Assembly: GCA_015478725.1 (NCBI GenBank)
Contig: JADMIG010000017.1
Span: 1 to 57,083, forward strand
Length of the DNA: 57,083 bases
Origin: Chloroflexota bacterium
GTDB taxonomy: Bacteria > Chloroflexota > Limnocylindria > Limnocylindrales > CSP1-4
Direction: 5' to 3'
Shown here: positions 7,459-16,094 of the stretch, in pieces
Numbering within the stretch: position 1 is the first letter of the stretch
How the letters are laid out: every line of letters starts with the position of its first letter
Position numbers and translations under genes: made by a program
Notes under the pieces: model-generated
Told to the model about the DNA's origin: nothing
The model's database searches: none
What the model saw: only the letters and a program-made list of their open reading frames with translations

Positions 7459-8756
7459 GCCTCACCTCCGTTGGGACGAGTCGAAGTCATCGTGTCTGGG
7501 CCACCGATCACTCCGGCCGAGCGCCAACGTTCGAGTTCCGCGTCAGAATGCCCGAGCTCGTCACCGAGGATCTCCTGATTGTGCTCGCCCAGTTCGCCGC
7601 CGAGATATCGCACCTTGCCGGGCGTGTCCACGAGGCGCGGGATCGCGTTCTGGATCCGAACCCGGCCAAGCTTCGGATCATCGACCGTCGTGATCGTCTC
7701 GCGGGCCTGGTACTGCGGATCCTCGAAGATGTCGGCGATCGAGTAGATCGGTCCGATCACGGCCTCGGCGGCCTCGAAGGTAGCCATCACCTCGGCGCCC
7801 GTGTGCTGTGCGATCCAGCCACCGATGAGGAGGTCAAGCTCCTTCTGGTGCAGGATCCGGCCCGTGTGGTCCGCGAACCATGGTTCTGAAGCAACCTCGG
7901 GGTGGCCGACGAGCTTCATCACACGCTCCGCGATCGACTGCGAGCTCGCCGACATCCCGAGCCAACGTCCATCGCTGGCCCGATATGCGTTCCGCGGGGC
8001 CGTCCACTCGGTGCTACTACCGGTCCGCCCCTGCACCACCCCGAGCTGGTCGTACACGAGCGCCTGCGGCCCAAGAATCCAGAACAGTGGCTCATAGATC
8101 GCTAGGTCGATCACCTGCCCCGGCGCATGGTGTATGTCGCGGTGGTAGATCGCAAACATGGTCGCGAACGTCCCGAAAAGGGAGGCGACGCCGTCCCCGA
8201 GCGCGAACGGCGGGAGTGTTGGTGGACCGTCCGGCTGACCGTTGATGTGAGCGTATCCGCTGATCGATTCGGCGACCGTCCCGAACCCTGGCCGCGGACT
8301 GTACGGGCCCGTCTGACCGAACCCGCTCGTGCGCACCATCACGAGTCTCGGGTTGATGGCGTGCAGCACGTCCGGGCCCAGGCCCCATCGCTCGAAGGTT
8401 CCCGGACGAAAGCTTTCAATCAGGACGTCGGCGTCGGCGATCAGCTCCTTGAGCAGGGCGGCGCCCTCGGGCGTGCTCAGGTTGAGCGACACCAAGCGCT
8501 TGTTGCGGCTGACAAACGCCCACCAGAGCGAGACGCCGTTCTTCTGCCAGCCGAGCGTTCGCAGGGCATCACCCCGAGGATGCTCAACCTTGATGACGTC
8601 CGCGCCGAAGTCCCCGAGAAGAGTCCCGATAACCGGGCCGGCAAAAAGCACGCCGGCATCGATGACCCGGAGACCGCTCAGCGGGCCCGGCGAGGCAGGA
8701 TCGGCGCCGGGCGTCGTCCGAGGCCTGGGCTGGGCGCCTGACGACTCGTCCGTCAT
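7455..8756 (-). CDS. CaiB/BaiF family (class III) CoA-transferase
   Basis: A 433-residue class III CoA-transferase, which moves CoA between carboxylic acids through an aspartyl-CoA intermediate. LSGLRVIDAGVLFAGP, LGDFGADVIKVEHP and RNKRLVSLNL form the N-terminal Rossmann part; Asp188 in FALGD is the expected nucleophile; the C-terminus has LGEHNQEIL. The start ATG overlaps the stop of the VOC gene and its stop overlaps the E1 alpha start, so it is firmly in the operon. It would activate or transfer CoA to an acid intermediate of the pathway, possibly succinyl-CoA-dependent. It is a separate subfamily from the Mct-like protein at 3.1 kb. Substrate unknown. Confidence 0.9.
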   Translation of the reverse strand: MTDESSGAQPRPRTTPGADPASPGPLSGLRVIDAGVLFAGPVIGTLLGDFGADVIKVEHPRGDALRTLGWQKNGVSLWWAFVSRNKRLVSLNLSTPEGAALLKELIADADVLIESFRPGTFERWGLGPDVLHAINPRLVMVRTSGFGQTGPYSPRPGFGTVAESISGYAHINGQPDGPPTLPPFALGDGVASLFGTFATMFAIYHRDIHHAPGQVIDLAIYEPLFWILGPQALVYDQLGVVQGRTGSSTEWTAPRNAYRASDGRWLGMSASSQSIAERVMKLVGHPEVASEPWFADHTGRILHQKELDLLIGGWIAQHTGAEVMATFEAAEAVIGPIYSIADIFEDPQYQARETITTVDDPKLGRVRIQNAIPRLVDTPGKVRYLGGELGEHNQEILGDELGHSDAELERWRSAGVIGGPDTMTSTRPNGGEA

Positions 8757-9235
8757 CGCGCCTCCTCGGAAGCATAGTCGCTGAACGACTGTTTCGTTTG
8801 GATGAGCTCGACGCGAATCCCGTCCGGGTCGATCATGTAGACGGCGCGTCCCCCCTTGTTCGGTCCGATCGTCGGAGTCACCGGCGCGGAAACGGACTCC
8901 ACGCCTTTCGCGACGAGGTCCGCGTACAGCGCGTCGAGGTCGTCCACGAAATAGGCGGTATGCGCGGTCCCCGGATTCGCGGTCCGGGTGTCGACAGGCA
9001 TCCGCTCGACATTCCGGTACTCGAGGAGCTCAAGAAAGACCTCGGAATCGGGGGGTCGCAGGATCGCCGCGTGAAGATCCACTTCAGGGTAGCCGACGAG
9101 CTCGCCGATGTAGGGGGCCTGCGGGTTCCAGGCGAACACGACCTCGAACCCGAGCACGTCCCGATAGAACGCCACGGACCGCTCCAGGTCGCGCACCTGA
9201 AGCCCGGTGTGATGTGGTCGAGTGATCGCGGCCAT
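8753..9235 (-). CDS. VOC (glyoxalase/dioxygenase fold) family protein
   Basis: A 160-residue vicinal-oxygen-chelate protein with two beta-alpha-beta-beta-beta modules. The four expected metal ligands are visible: His in RPHHTGLQV, Glu in EVFLELLEY, His in GTAHTAYFV and Glu in IRVELIQT. Members include glyoxalase I, methylmalonyl-CoA epimerase and ring-cleaving dioxygenases; the single-domain size fits the epimerase or glyoxalase group. It sits between an MR-family dehydratase and a CoA-transferase, overlapping the latter by four bases. An epimerase of a 2-substituted acyl-CoA or of a keto-sugar intermediate would fit, but this is a guess from context. Confidence 0.85.
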   Translation of the reverse strand: MAAITRPHHTGLQVRDLERSVAFYRDVLGFEVVFAWNPQAPYIGELVGYPEVDLHAAILRPPDSEVFLELLEYRNVERMPVDTRTANPGTAHTAYFVDDLDALYADLVAKGVESVSAPVTPTIGPNKGGRAVYMIDPDGIRVELIQTKQSFSDYASEEAR

Positions 9236-9260
9236 CAGGACGAGGTGCTCCCTTCAGGGT

Positions 9261-10394
9261 TCATAGGTCGTCGAGAAGGCCGTCCGGATCGACCACGGTC
9301 TGCGTGGCAATCCAGGCCGGATCCACAAGGCGACCGAAGCCGGGCGACTCGGGCAAGGGATCCATCAACCCATCTCGGACCACGGGCTGGGCGAGGCTGT
9401 CGTCCATCGGATGGACGCCGGTGCCCGGGATCCCCCACTCGATCGGAGACTCTGTATGTCCGAGGGCGCCCAGGACCTGGGAGTGGATGTGCGGGTACAT
9501 GTGAGGCGACAGGAATTTGCCGGCCGCCGCGACCGCCGCGGCGATCGGACGCAAGCGGGTGATCCCACCGTTGGTCGTGGCATCCACCCGATTGACATCG
9601 ACCGCGTCGTACTTCAGGAGCGCCTGCGGATGGTACGAGCCGCCCTGCTCGTCGCCCATCGCGACCGGCGTTGCGATCCCCTTTCGGATCTCGGCGACCA
9701 TCGCCGCATCGCCGGGCGGGACGATGTCCTCAAACCAGCCGATGTTCAAACCATCGAGTCGCCTTCCGAAGGCGACCGCGTCGGCTGCCGTCTTGTGCAG
9801 GAAGTTCGCATCGATCCCAAGCCACGCCTCGGGGAACGCCTCGCGGGCTGCACGCAGACGTTCGATGGAACCATCCTGGGTCGGGGCGATCGGCAGCTTG
9901 AACCGGCGCCAACCTCTGTCCCACAGGCCGGCCATCTGGGCGACGGTCGCCTCTGCGGAGATCGACGGCGGGTAGCCGACGATCGCGGTCGCGGGCATCC
10001 GCTCACGACCACCGCCGAGAAAGGCCGCGATGGACTGACCAGCCGCCCGGGCGGCGAGGTCCCATGCGGCGAGATCCACGAGCGACAGGGCCCGCATCCC
10101 GATGCCTGCTGCGTGCACGGCGTTGTTCGCCCAGAGCGCCTTGAAGAACAGTCGCTCCGGATCGTCGAGCGGTTCGGCAACGTAGGCCGGAGCGATCGTC
10201 CGGTCGACGATCGCCGCAAGCGGGCCATCCCGCGTCAGGCAATACGCGAAGCCGCGCAGCCCGCTCTCCGCGTCGATTCGGACGAGGGCAAACTCGCGAT
10301 GGCGCATGACCCATGTGCCGAAATGGATCGGCACCTCGAGGGTGTGGATGATCGTCGCCACCCGAATGCGGGTGATCCGGTCGAGGTCGGCCAT
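9261..10394 (-). CDS. Mandelate racemase/muconate lactonizing family protein (acid-sugar dehydratase-like)
   Basis: A 377-residue enolase-superfamily enzyme. The N-terminal capping domain (FGTWVMRHREFALVRI) precedes a beta-barrel with metal ligands Asp195 (GIDAN), Glu222 (WFEDI) and Asp248/Glu249 (MGDEQGG), and His298 in LSPHMYPH as the likely acid/base. The usual KxK on the second strand reads FKLP, with only Lys166. Such enzymes abstract a proton next to a carboxylate and mostly dehydrate aldonic acids to 2-keto-3-deoxy acids. It is closely similar to the product at 18213-19352 and related to that at 47648-48778, so these form one expanded subfamily. It follows the SDR gene by nine bases. 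Substrate unknown. Confidence 0.88.
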   Translation of the reverse strand: MADLDRITRIRVATIIHTLEVPIHFGTWVMRHREFALVRIDAESGLRGFAYCLTRDGPLAAIVDRTIAPAYVAEPLDDPERLFFKALWANNAVHAAGIGMRALSLVDLAAWDLAARAAGQSIAAFLGGGRERMPATAIVGYPPSISAEATVAQMAGLWDRGWRRFKLPIAPTQDGSIERLRAAREAFPEAWLGIDANFLHKTAADAVAFGRRLDGLNIGWFEDIVPPGDAAMVAEIRKGIATPVAMGDEQGGSYHPQALLKYDAVDVNRVDATTNGGITRLRPIAAAVAAAGKFLSPHMYPHIHSQVLGALGHTESPIEWGIPGTGVHPMDDSLAQPVVRDGLMDPLPESPGFGRLVDPAWIATQTVVDPDGLLDDL

Positions 10395-10403
10395 CGTGTC
10401 CCC

Positions 10404-11210
10404 CTACGCCGTCAAGTAGCCGTCGTCGCACATCAGCGTGTGCCCGGTGACGAGCTCGGAGGCATCGCTCGCGAGAAAGATCGCCGCACCGATCAGCTCG
10501 CGCGGTAGACCCAACCGTGGGCGGAGCATCCGCGCCTTGATGAAATCCGCGGTCAGGGACGTCCGCTGGGCCGCCTCGCGAGTCAGGGGGGAGTCCATCA
10601 GGGTTGGGCCGATGGCGTTGACGCGAACCCCCCGGTCGCGCCATTCGAGAGCCAGGCCGCGCGTGATCCCGAGCACCCCACCCTTCGAGGCAAGGTACGC
10701 GCTCGCCCATGGATATCCGACAAAGGACCCGATCGAGCCGAGGTTGATGATGCTGCCCGAGCCTTGACCCAGCATCTTCCGGCCGAATGCCTGGCAGCAC
10801 AGGTAGGTGCCCTTGAGGTTCAGCTCCACGATGAAGTCGAATCGGTCCTCCGGGAACTCCTCGGCGGGCGAGCGATAGGCCGTGCCCGCGCTGTTGACGA
10901 GGATATCGACCCTACCGAGTTCGGCGACCACCGAGTCGGCGAGGGCATCGACCTCGGGTTTGGACGTGACGTTCAGCCGGCGAACGTGGGCCGTACCACC
11001 CTGCTCGCTGATGGTCGCTGCCGTGGCCTCGACGCCCTCTTCGTTGATGTCGGCCAGGACGACCGTCACTCCGGCCTGGGCGTACCCGATCGAGATCGCT
11101 GCGCCCAGTCCGCTGCCGGCGCCGGTGACAACCGCGACCCGGTCGCGCAGGTCGAACAGTGAGCCGACGAATCCGGCGGGAATCGCCAGATCGTCGTCAG
11201 GAAAGCTCAT
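10404..11210 (-). CDS. Short-chain dehydrogenase/reductase (SDR)
   Basis: A 268-residue classical SDR, NAD(P)-dependent. TGAGSGLG is the dinucleotide loop, LADI suggests NAD preference (acidic residue after strand 2), NSAG replaces the usual NNAG, and the catalytic set is Ser in NLGSIGS and YxxxK in YLASK. The C-terminus ends in VTGHTLMCDDGYLTA. The ATG at 11210 overlaps the isomerase-like gene by four bases; longer upstream frames are not protein-like. In this operon it would oxidise a hydroxyl of a sugar, lactone or sugar acid, but the substrate is not readable. It is one of three SDRs on the minus strand of locus A, which suggests several oxidation steps. Confidence 0.92.
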   Translation of the reverse strand: MSFPDDDLAIPAGFVGSLFDLRDRVAVVTGAGSGLGAAISIGYAQAGVTVVLADINEEGVEATAATISEQGGTAHVRRLNVTSKPEVDALADSVVAELGRVDILVNSAGTAYRSPAEEFPEDRFDFIVELNLKGTYLCCQAFGRKMLGQGSGSIINLGSIGSFVGYPWASAYLASKGGVLGITRGLALEWRDRGVRVNAIGPTLMDSPLTREAAQRTSLTADFIKARMLRPRLGLPRELIGAAIFLASDASELVTGHTLMCDDGYLTA

Positions 11211-11506
11211 CGTGGATCTCCAGGCTCGGGATGGGGATCGTTGGGATGGGCGGCAAGGGGATGAACCTCGACCGACAACCACGGGTAGAAGGGGAGCGAG
11301 GCGATGGCCGCGTGCAGCTCCGTCGAGTTGGGCGCCACCCACAGGCCCCAGTTCGCCCGCCGTCCCGGGATGCGCCACAGGCGGCTGATGATCCCGGCCT
11401 CGCCCAGCTCGCGCGCGCGGGTACGCTCGGCAGTAGTCAGCCGCTGAAGCTCGTTGGGATCGCCATCGGCTGGCCATCGGACTTCGATGTGCACGAGGAA
11501 CTCCAT
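11207..11506 (-). CDS. Muconolactone delta-isomerase-like small protein
   Basis: A 99-residue protein of the muconolactone isomerase (CatC) family, which normally moves a double bond in a five-membered lactone in the beta-ketoadipate pathway. EFLVHIEVRWP at the N-terminus, then ERTRARELGEAGIISRLWRI and NWGLWVAPN are the family pattern, and the length is right (about 95). No other beta-ketoadipate genes are present. It lies two bases after DUF4432 and overlaps the next SDR, so it is an integral operon member. In a sugar pathway it could isomerise an unsaturated lactone or act as a small dimeric accessory protein. The family is fairly clear; the role is uncertain. Confidence 0.8.
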   Translation of the reverse strand: MEFLVHIEVRWPADGDPNELQRLTTAERTRARELGEAGIISRLWRIPGRRANWGLWVAPNSTELHAAIASLPFYPWLSVEVHPLAAHPNDPHPEPGDPR

Positions 11507-11508
11507 GG

Positions 11509-12552
11509 TCAGGCTCCCAGTTCCAGCTGGTTCACGGCGGGCCCGATCGCGGCGCGCAGCGTGACCCCGAACGCGCGACGAGCGCCCGGAGCGAGCTCAT
11601 CCAGCGGCGCGGCTTCGCGTTCGGCGACGCGCCCGAACAGTGCGCAGTTCGCCGGCTCGATGCCCGTCACGTAGATGCCCTCGGCGAGCATCCGCCACTG
11701 CCACAGACGAGGCAGCGACCGTCGGTCGTATTCGACCGCGACACCGATCCCGCCGCTCGGCTCGAACCCTTCGTTGATGATCCCCACCCGGACGCGATCC
11801 GGGCTCGATGCCGCCAGACGATGCTCGAAGACCTGCACCGGGAAGCCCGGCGTCGGGGGCGCGAACCGGTCATGGTCGGGCTCAGCGGCCCGTGAGACGT
11901 CGTCCCAGCCGACAACCTCCGCTGGCGGAGCGAACAGACGAGATGTGGCAGCCACGACCGGGTGGCCGACGTTGATGTGGTAAAGGACAAACACGGGCGC
12001 AGGAAGGTAACCACGATTCTCGATCTCATCGCTGAGCTCGATCCGTGGATCACCGACCGGGAATCGGAGCGTTCGATGGAGTACAAGGTCGACGCCGTAG
12101 ACGGTGGTCTCGCGAACCTCTCCGCGGACGACCACGGCCAGGCCTCGTTCGTCTTCCTCGGTGTCGACCGTCACGTTGCGAGCCGGCAGGTTCGAGACTC
12201 TACCGTGGAGGCCATGATGCTCATCGCCGTCGCGGACAGCCGAGCCAACGTTTTGGAGGCCCGCCGTGAAGAGCAGGCCGCCGTGGAACGAGCGCAACCA
12301 GACATCGTCGCGGAAATAGGACGGGTGGACGATTCCCGTCGGCGACTGCCAGGCGAGCGGATATCCGGAGCACCAGGCCTGACCGATGTCCAGGCCCCGG
12401 TCTGCGATCACCAGCGCGTGGATCCCACCGGCGACGCGGACATCGATCGCGCGGACGCCGTCTTCAGCGCCGTCGCCGAGTCTTACCAACCGGCCACTCG
12501 CAATCTGCCCGAGGTCACCGAGCTCCGGGCGCGGGGCGGGTGCAGTGCTCAT
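11509..12552 (-). CDS. DUF4432 family protein (aldose 1-epimerase-like)
   Basis: A 347-residue protein of the DUF4432 group within the galactose-mutarotase-like superfamily. ALVIADRGLDIGQAWCSGYP and HGLHGRVSNLPA near the N-terminus, VLYHINVGHP in the middle and YVTGIEPANC at the end are typical. Such proteins are found in sugar and sugar-acid clusters and are thought to interconvert sugar anomers or related forms, but few have been tested. The ATG at 12552 shares ATGA with the stop of the upstream SDR, which favours it over an in-frame ATG 12 bases earlier. Its presence supports a carbohydrate substrate for the operon. Confidence 0.85.
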   Translation of the reverse strand: MSTAPAPRPELGDLGQIASGRLVRLGDGAEDGVRAIDVRVAGGIHALVIADRGLDIGQAWCSGYPLAWQSPTGIVHPSYFRDDVWLRSFHGGLLFTAGLQNVGSAVRDGDEHHGLHGRVSNLPARNVTVDTEEDERGLAVVVRGEVRETTVYGVDLVLHRTLRFPVGDPRIELSDEIENRGYLPAPVFVLYHINVGHPVVAATSRLFAPPAEVVGWDDVSRAAEPDHDRFAPPTPGFPVQVFEHRLAASSPDRVRVGIINEGFEPSGGIGVAVEYDRRSLPRLWQWRMLAEGIYVTGIEPANCALFGRVAEREAAPLDELAPGARRAFGVTLRAAIGPAVNQLELGA

Positions 12553-13376
12553 TTGCTCAGCCAAGGGGGCGTCACGTAGTCGTCCCAGGCAGCCCCTTTG
12601 CCGGCATCGACCGGCACCGCTGCGCCGGTGATCCCCGTCGCAAGCGGTGATACGAGGAAGGCGATCGCGGCGGCGATGTCGCGCGAGGTCAGGACCCGCC
12701 CGAGCGGATGTTTGGAGGCGAAGGATTCCAGCACGGCGGCGCCGTCGGGCAGCGTCGCCAGACGTCCCTCGAGGAGGGGGGTCAAGGTGACGCTCGGGCA
12801 GACCGCGTTGACGGTGATCGCCTCCCGGGCGAGGTCCAGGGCTGCGGCCCGGGCAAGATTGAGGAGGGCGCCTTTGGACGTACAGTAGGACGCCATTCCT
12901 GGTTCGGCCTGAAGACCATCAAGGCTCGACAGCACGACTAGCGCTCCGTGGCCACGTCGGCGCATCTGGGGCACCGCCTCGCGAATGACCAGGAAGGCGC
13001 CTCGGACGTTGACGGCCATGACCTTGTCGAAGTGCGCGACCGACGTCGCGTCGATGGGCTGGTAGTCGCCGAGGATCCCGGCGCAGGCGATCGCGATGTC
13101 GACATCACCAAGGTCGGTGTGGGTGGTCTCAAAGGCTCGCCGGACGTCGTCCTCGGATGCAGAATCGCCTTCGACCGCGACCGCGCGTCGTCCTGTTGCG
13201 CGGATGAGTTTGGCCACGCCTTCCGCTGCACGGGGCGTGATGTCAAAGATCGCGACATCGGCGCCGAGGTCGGCAAGAGTCAACGCTGTTTCGCGGCCGA
13301 TGCCAGACCCGCCCCCGGTGACCAGGGCGATGGAACCGTCCAGACGGAGACCCGGGAATGGCGTTCGATCCGCCAT
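12549..13376 (-). CDS. Short-chain dehydrogenase/reductase (SDR)
   Basis: A 275-residue classical SDR. Visible motifs are TGGGSGIG (coenzyme loop), the acidic FDITPRAAE after strand 2 pointing to NAD, IACAG in place of NNAG, Ser in VVLSSLDG, the active-site YCTSK and the C-terminal VDAGKGAAWDDY. It overlaps its neighbours on both sides by ATGA-type junctions (SMP-30 upstream, DUF4432 downstream). The order SMP-30, SDR, DUF4432 suggests that it oxidises an aldose at C1 to a lactone, which the SMP-30 enzyme would then open. That assignment is inference from neighbours. Confidence 0.9.
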   Translation of the reverse strand: MADRTPFPGLRLDGSIALVTGGGSGIGRETALTLADLGADVAIFDITPRAAEGVAKLIRATGRRAVAVEGDSASEDDVRRAFETTHTDLGDVDIAIACAGILGDYQPIDATSVAHFDKVMAVNVRGAFLVIREAVPQMRRRGHGALVVLSSLDGLQAEPGMASYCTSKGALLNLARAAALDLAREAITVNAVCPSVTLTPLLEGRLATLPDGAAVLESFASKHPLGRVLTSRDIAAAIAFLVSPLATGITGAAVPVDAGKGAAWDDYVTPPWLSK

Positions 13377-14254
13377 CAGCCGATCTTCCCAGGATGGAGC
13401 GGCTGACCGGTTCTTCCGAGCGCGATCCGCCAGAGCGCCCCGCCGAACGACGGGTCCGCGCTATCGGCCGGAACGCCGGCGTCGGTCATGTACAGGTTCT
13501 CGCCGTCGAAGGCGCAGTTGGTTGCCGCGTTTCCGCACGCGATGAATTCATCCACGGTGCCGTCGGGCTGCAGGACGTGGATGCCCGCGGCCGTGATGTC
13601 GGTCACGTACAAGCGCCCATCCGCGCCGATCTTCATACCGTCCAGGATCGGGTTCGCGCCGGGCAGCTTACCGAGATCCTCGATGTCCGTCGAACCTGTG
13701 CGCAGCCGTCGAACATGCCCAGTGTAGGACTCGTCCCAGACAATTGACCCATCCCTCTCGATCGCCAGTCCATTGGGGAAGACCGGGGCCGGGAAGGCGA
13801 TGATGACATGGCCAGTCCCGTCCGGCTCGAGCGCGAAGATGTAGCTTGGATCGGGTGCTGCCGGGTTGTAGGTCCCGGGATCCGTGAAATACAGGCGCCC
13901 GTCCGCCCCGAACACGAGGTCGTTGGGTCCGTTGAGCTTGATGCCCTCGATCTCCGTGATCAGGACCTCAGCCGATCCCCCCTCATGATCGACCCGCTGA
14001 ATCGACGGAACACTCATCTCGGCCGCCCGCCACGGCCCCACCGTCCCGCCGTTCTGGCAGACGTAGAGCGCGCCATCGGAGCCAAGGACGCTCGAGTTCG
14101 GCGCCCCCGCTGTGTATGCGTAGCGCCCGACTCCGTCGGGACTCCAGACCGTCAGCTGGCTACGGTAGCTCTCGACGAAGACGACCCGACCATCTGGCAG
14201 AACCGTCGGCCCCTCCGGCCAGCCGAGTCCGCTGGCGACCTGCTCGATGTGCAT
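13376..14254 (-). CDS. SMP-30/gluconolactonase family protein
   Basis: A 292-residue six-bladed beta-propeller lactonase of the SMP-30/gluconolaconase/LRE family, which hydrolyses sugar lactones to acids with a divalent metal. The metal ligands can be placed at Glu in WPEGPTVL, Asn in GPNDLVF and Asp in LYVTDIT, with the repeated blade motif (DGRLYFTDPG, DGRLYVTD). It lies directly after the ABC permease genes and overlaps the next SDR. With an SDR on one side and MR-family dehydratases in the operon it would supply the aldonic acid for dehydration. No secretion signal is seen, so it acts in the cytoplasm. Confidence 0.88.
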   Translation of the reverse strand: MHIEQVASGLGWPEGPTVLPDGRVVFVESYRSQLTVWSPDGVGRYAYTAGAPNSSVLGSDGALYVCQNGGTVGPWRAAEMSVPSIQRVDHEGGSAEVLITEIEGIKLNGPNDLVFGADGRLYFTDPGTYNPAAPDPSYIFALEPDGTGHVIIAFPAPVFPNGLAIERDGSIVWDESYTGHVRRLRTGSTDIEDLGKLPGANPILDGMKIGADGRLYVTDITAAGIHVLQPDGTVDEFIACGNAATNCAFDGENLYMTDAGVPADSADPSFGGALWRIALGRTGQPLHPGKIG

Positions 14255-14287
14255 CGTGGCCTCCCGAAATGACGGTGCGATTGGTCG

Positions 14288-15121
14288 TCAGCGGATCGCG
14301 CCGGACGTGATCCCGCGCACGATGTAGCGCTGGATGAACAGGGAGAAAATGAAGATCGGAATGATGGTGACGATCCCGACGGCGGCAGCGATATTCCAGT
14401 CGATCGGGCGGTCGGCACTGACCAACGTCGCTGCTCCGAGCGTCACGGTCTGGAGATCACGCGAGTTAATGACAAAGAGCGCGACGAGGAACTCGTTCCA
14501 CACGAAGATGGCACCGAAAATCGCCGCGACGATCAATCCTGGGCGCACGATTGGCAGCATCACCCGCAGGAGTAGTTGGGCTCGGCCGCAACCGTCCACT
14601 CGAGCCGCGTCGTCGATCTCCATCGGCACTTCGTCAAAGAAGCCAATCATGATCCAGACGACGAGCGGGAGGGTGAAGGCCACATACGGCAGCACCAGTC
14701 CCACATAGGAGTCCTCCTGGTGGAGAAACGTGACCATCAGGAAGATGGGGATGGCGACCGCGACTCCAGGCATGAACCGGAAGCTGAGGATCGTGGACGC
14801 CCATGTGTCTCTTCCTCGGAAGCGAAGCCGGGAGAACGCATAGGCGGCCGGCGTTCCGACGATCAGGCCAACGAGGGTCGCGATGCCCACCACGATGATC
14901 GAGTTCCCGACGAACGCGAGCATCCCCTGGGTCCCGATCACTTCGGTGTAGTTCCTGACGATCGTCGACCAGTCGAAGCTCAGGGTCGGTGGCACGTCTG
15001 AGGCGATCTCGATCCGTGTCTTCAATGACAGGATGAGGAGGTACGCGAATGGGCCGAGGGCGACGATCGCGATGAGCGCGAGCACAACGTACGCAGCCAC
15101 CCGCCCGACGACGTGTCTCAT
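14288..15121 (-). CDS. Carbohydrate ABC transporter permease (MalG-like)
   Basis: A 277-residue inner-membrane permease with six predicted hydrophobic segments, starting YVVLALIAIVALGPF. The cytoplasmic EAA loop (MEIDDAARVDGCGRAQLL...LPIVRPG) that docks the ATPase is present. The C-terminal FIQRYIVRGITSGAIR is typical of MalG/UgpE-type permeases. The ATG at 15121 overlaps the stop of the partner permease. It belongs with the permease at 15118-16023 and the binding protein at 16095-17627. No ATPase gene is present in the operon, so a shared MsmK/UgpC-like ATPase encoded elsewhere probably powers it. Confidence 0.92.
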   Translation of the reverse strand: MRHVVGRVAAYVVLALIAIVALGPFAYLLILSLKTRIEIASDVPPTLSFDWSTIVRNYTEVIGTQGMLAFVGNSIIVVGIATLVGLIVGTPAAYAFSRLRFRGRDTWASTILSFRFMPGVAVAIPIFLMVTFLHQEDSYVGLVLPYVAFTLPLVVWIMIGFFDEVPMEIDDAARVDGCGRAQLLLRVMLPIVRPGLIVAAIFGAIFVWNEFLVALFVINSRDLQTVTLGAATLVSADRPIDWNIAAAVGIVTIIPIFIFSLFIQRYIVRGITSGAIR

Positions 15122-16023
15122 GCGCCCTCCTGCCCGCGCAAGCGGACGAAACGGAGGGTCACCGTGGAGAGGACGATCAGGACGACGACCATCACGTAGG
15201 CGATCGCCGCCGAATACCCGTACTGCTGAAAGTCGAATCCGGTCTGGTAGGTCAGAAAGCTCAACGTCGTTGTTGTGCGAGCTGGTCCTCCATAGGTCAG
15301 GCCATAGACGAGGTCGAACGAGCGAAAAGCGTCGATGGCCCGAAAGATGGCCGCAAACGCAATCGCCGGCGCGAGGAGCGGCAGCGTGATGTACCGGAAG
15401 GTCGCCCACCGGCCAGCGCCGTCAACTTGGACGGCCTCAAACACATGCTCGGGTAGCGCCTGCAGCCGGGCGTACACGACGAGGAATACAAATGGGGTCC
15501 ATTGCCAGGTGTCCGCGATCACCAGCGTGCGGATGGCCCAATCCGTCGAACCCAACCAGTTGATGGGCGGCAGACCGAGCCGTCCGATGGCCCAATTGAC
15601 GATGCCCCAGTCGGGGTTGAGCATCGCCCTCCACATGACTCCCACGACGATGGGGGTCAAGAGCATCGGCAGGATGAGCGCTCCGCGTACCAGCCAGGAG
15701 CCCCGCAGGCGCTGGTTGAAGAAGAGGGCGAGTCCAACGCCAAGAACAACTTGCAGGACGACAGCCGACCCCACCATCACTGCGGTGGTCCGTGCCGCGT
15801 TCCAGAAAAACGGATCATTGAAGACCGCGACGTAGTTGTCGAAACCGACCCAGTGGCCCGAGTCTTTCGCAATGCCCAGGTCGGTGAACGAAAGCCGCAG
15901 ACTGTAGAGCAGCGGAAAAACCGAGAATGCGAACAGGTAGATGAGGCATGGACCGAGCAGGAGCAGGACGTCGCGCGTGTTACGCGAGACCAAACGCGAC
16001 GTCCTGCCCCCCCTTTCGGTCAC
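15118..16023 (-). CDS. Carbohydrate ABC transporter permease (MalF/UgpA-like)
   Basis: A 301-residue inner-membrane permease. It opens with a charged N-tail, then TM1 (VLLLLGPCLIYLFAFSVFPL) and the periplasmic SLRLSFTDLGIA segment; the EAA loop reads EAVQVDGAGRWATFRYITLPLLAP, and LTYGGPARTTTTLSFLTYQ is typical of this group. The start is taken as GTG at 16023 because upstream sequence in frame is not protein-like and overlaps the binding-protein gene in a wrong frame; a GTG 27 bases earlier is possible. It is cotranscribed with the partner permease (four-base overlap). Together they import a sugar or sugar-acid oligomer. Confidence 0.9.
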   Translation of the reverse strand: MTERGGRTSRLVSRNTRDVLLLLGPCLIYLFAFSVFPLLYSLRLSFTDLGIAKDSGHWVGFDNYVAVFNDPFFWNAARTTAVMVGSAVVLQVVLGVGLALFFNQRLRGSWLVRGALILPMLLTPIVVGVMWRAMLNPDWGIVNWAIGRLGLPPINWLGSTDWAIRTLVIADTWQWTPFVFLVVYARLQALPEHVFEAVQVDGAGRWATFRYITLPLLAPAIAFAAIFRAIDAFRSFDLVYGLTYGGPARTTTTLSFLTYQTGFDFQQYGYSAAIAYVMVVVLIVLSTVTLRFVRLRGQEGA

Positions 16024-16094
16024 AGGAAGACGACCTACCCTGCCGGTCACCTGAACAGTCGCAGGCGCTCTCGGGCGGCCGTAGTTTTCGTCGA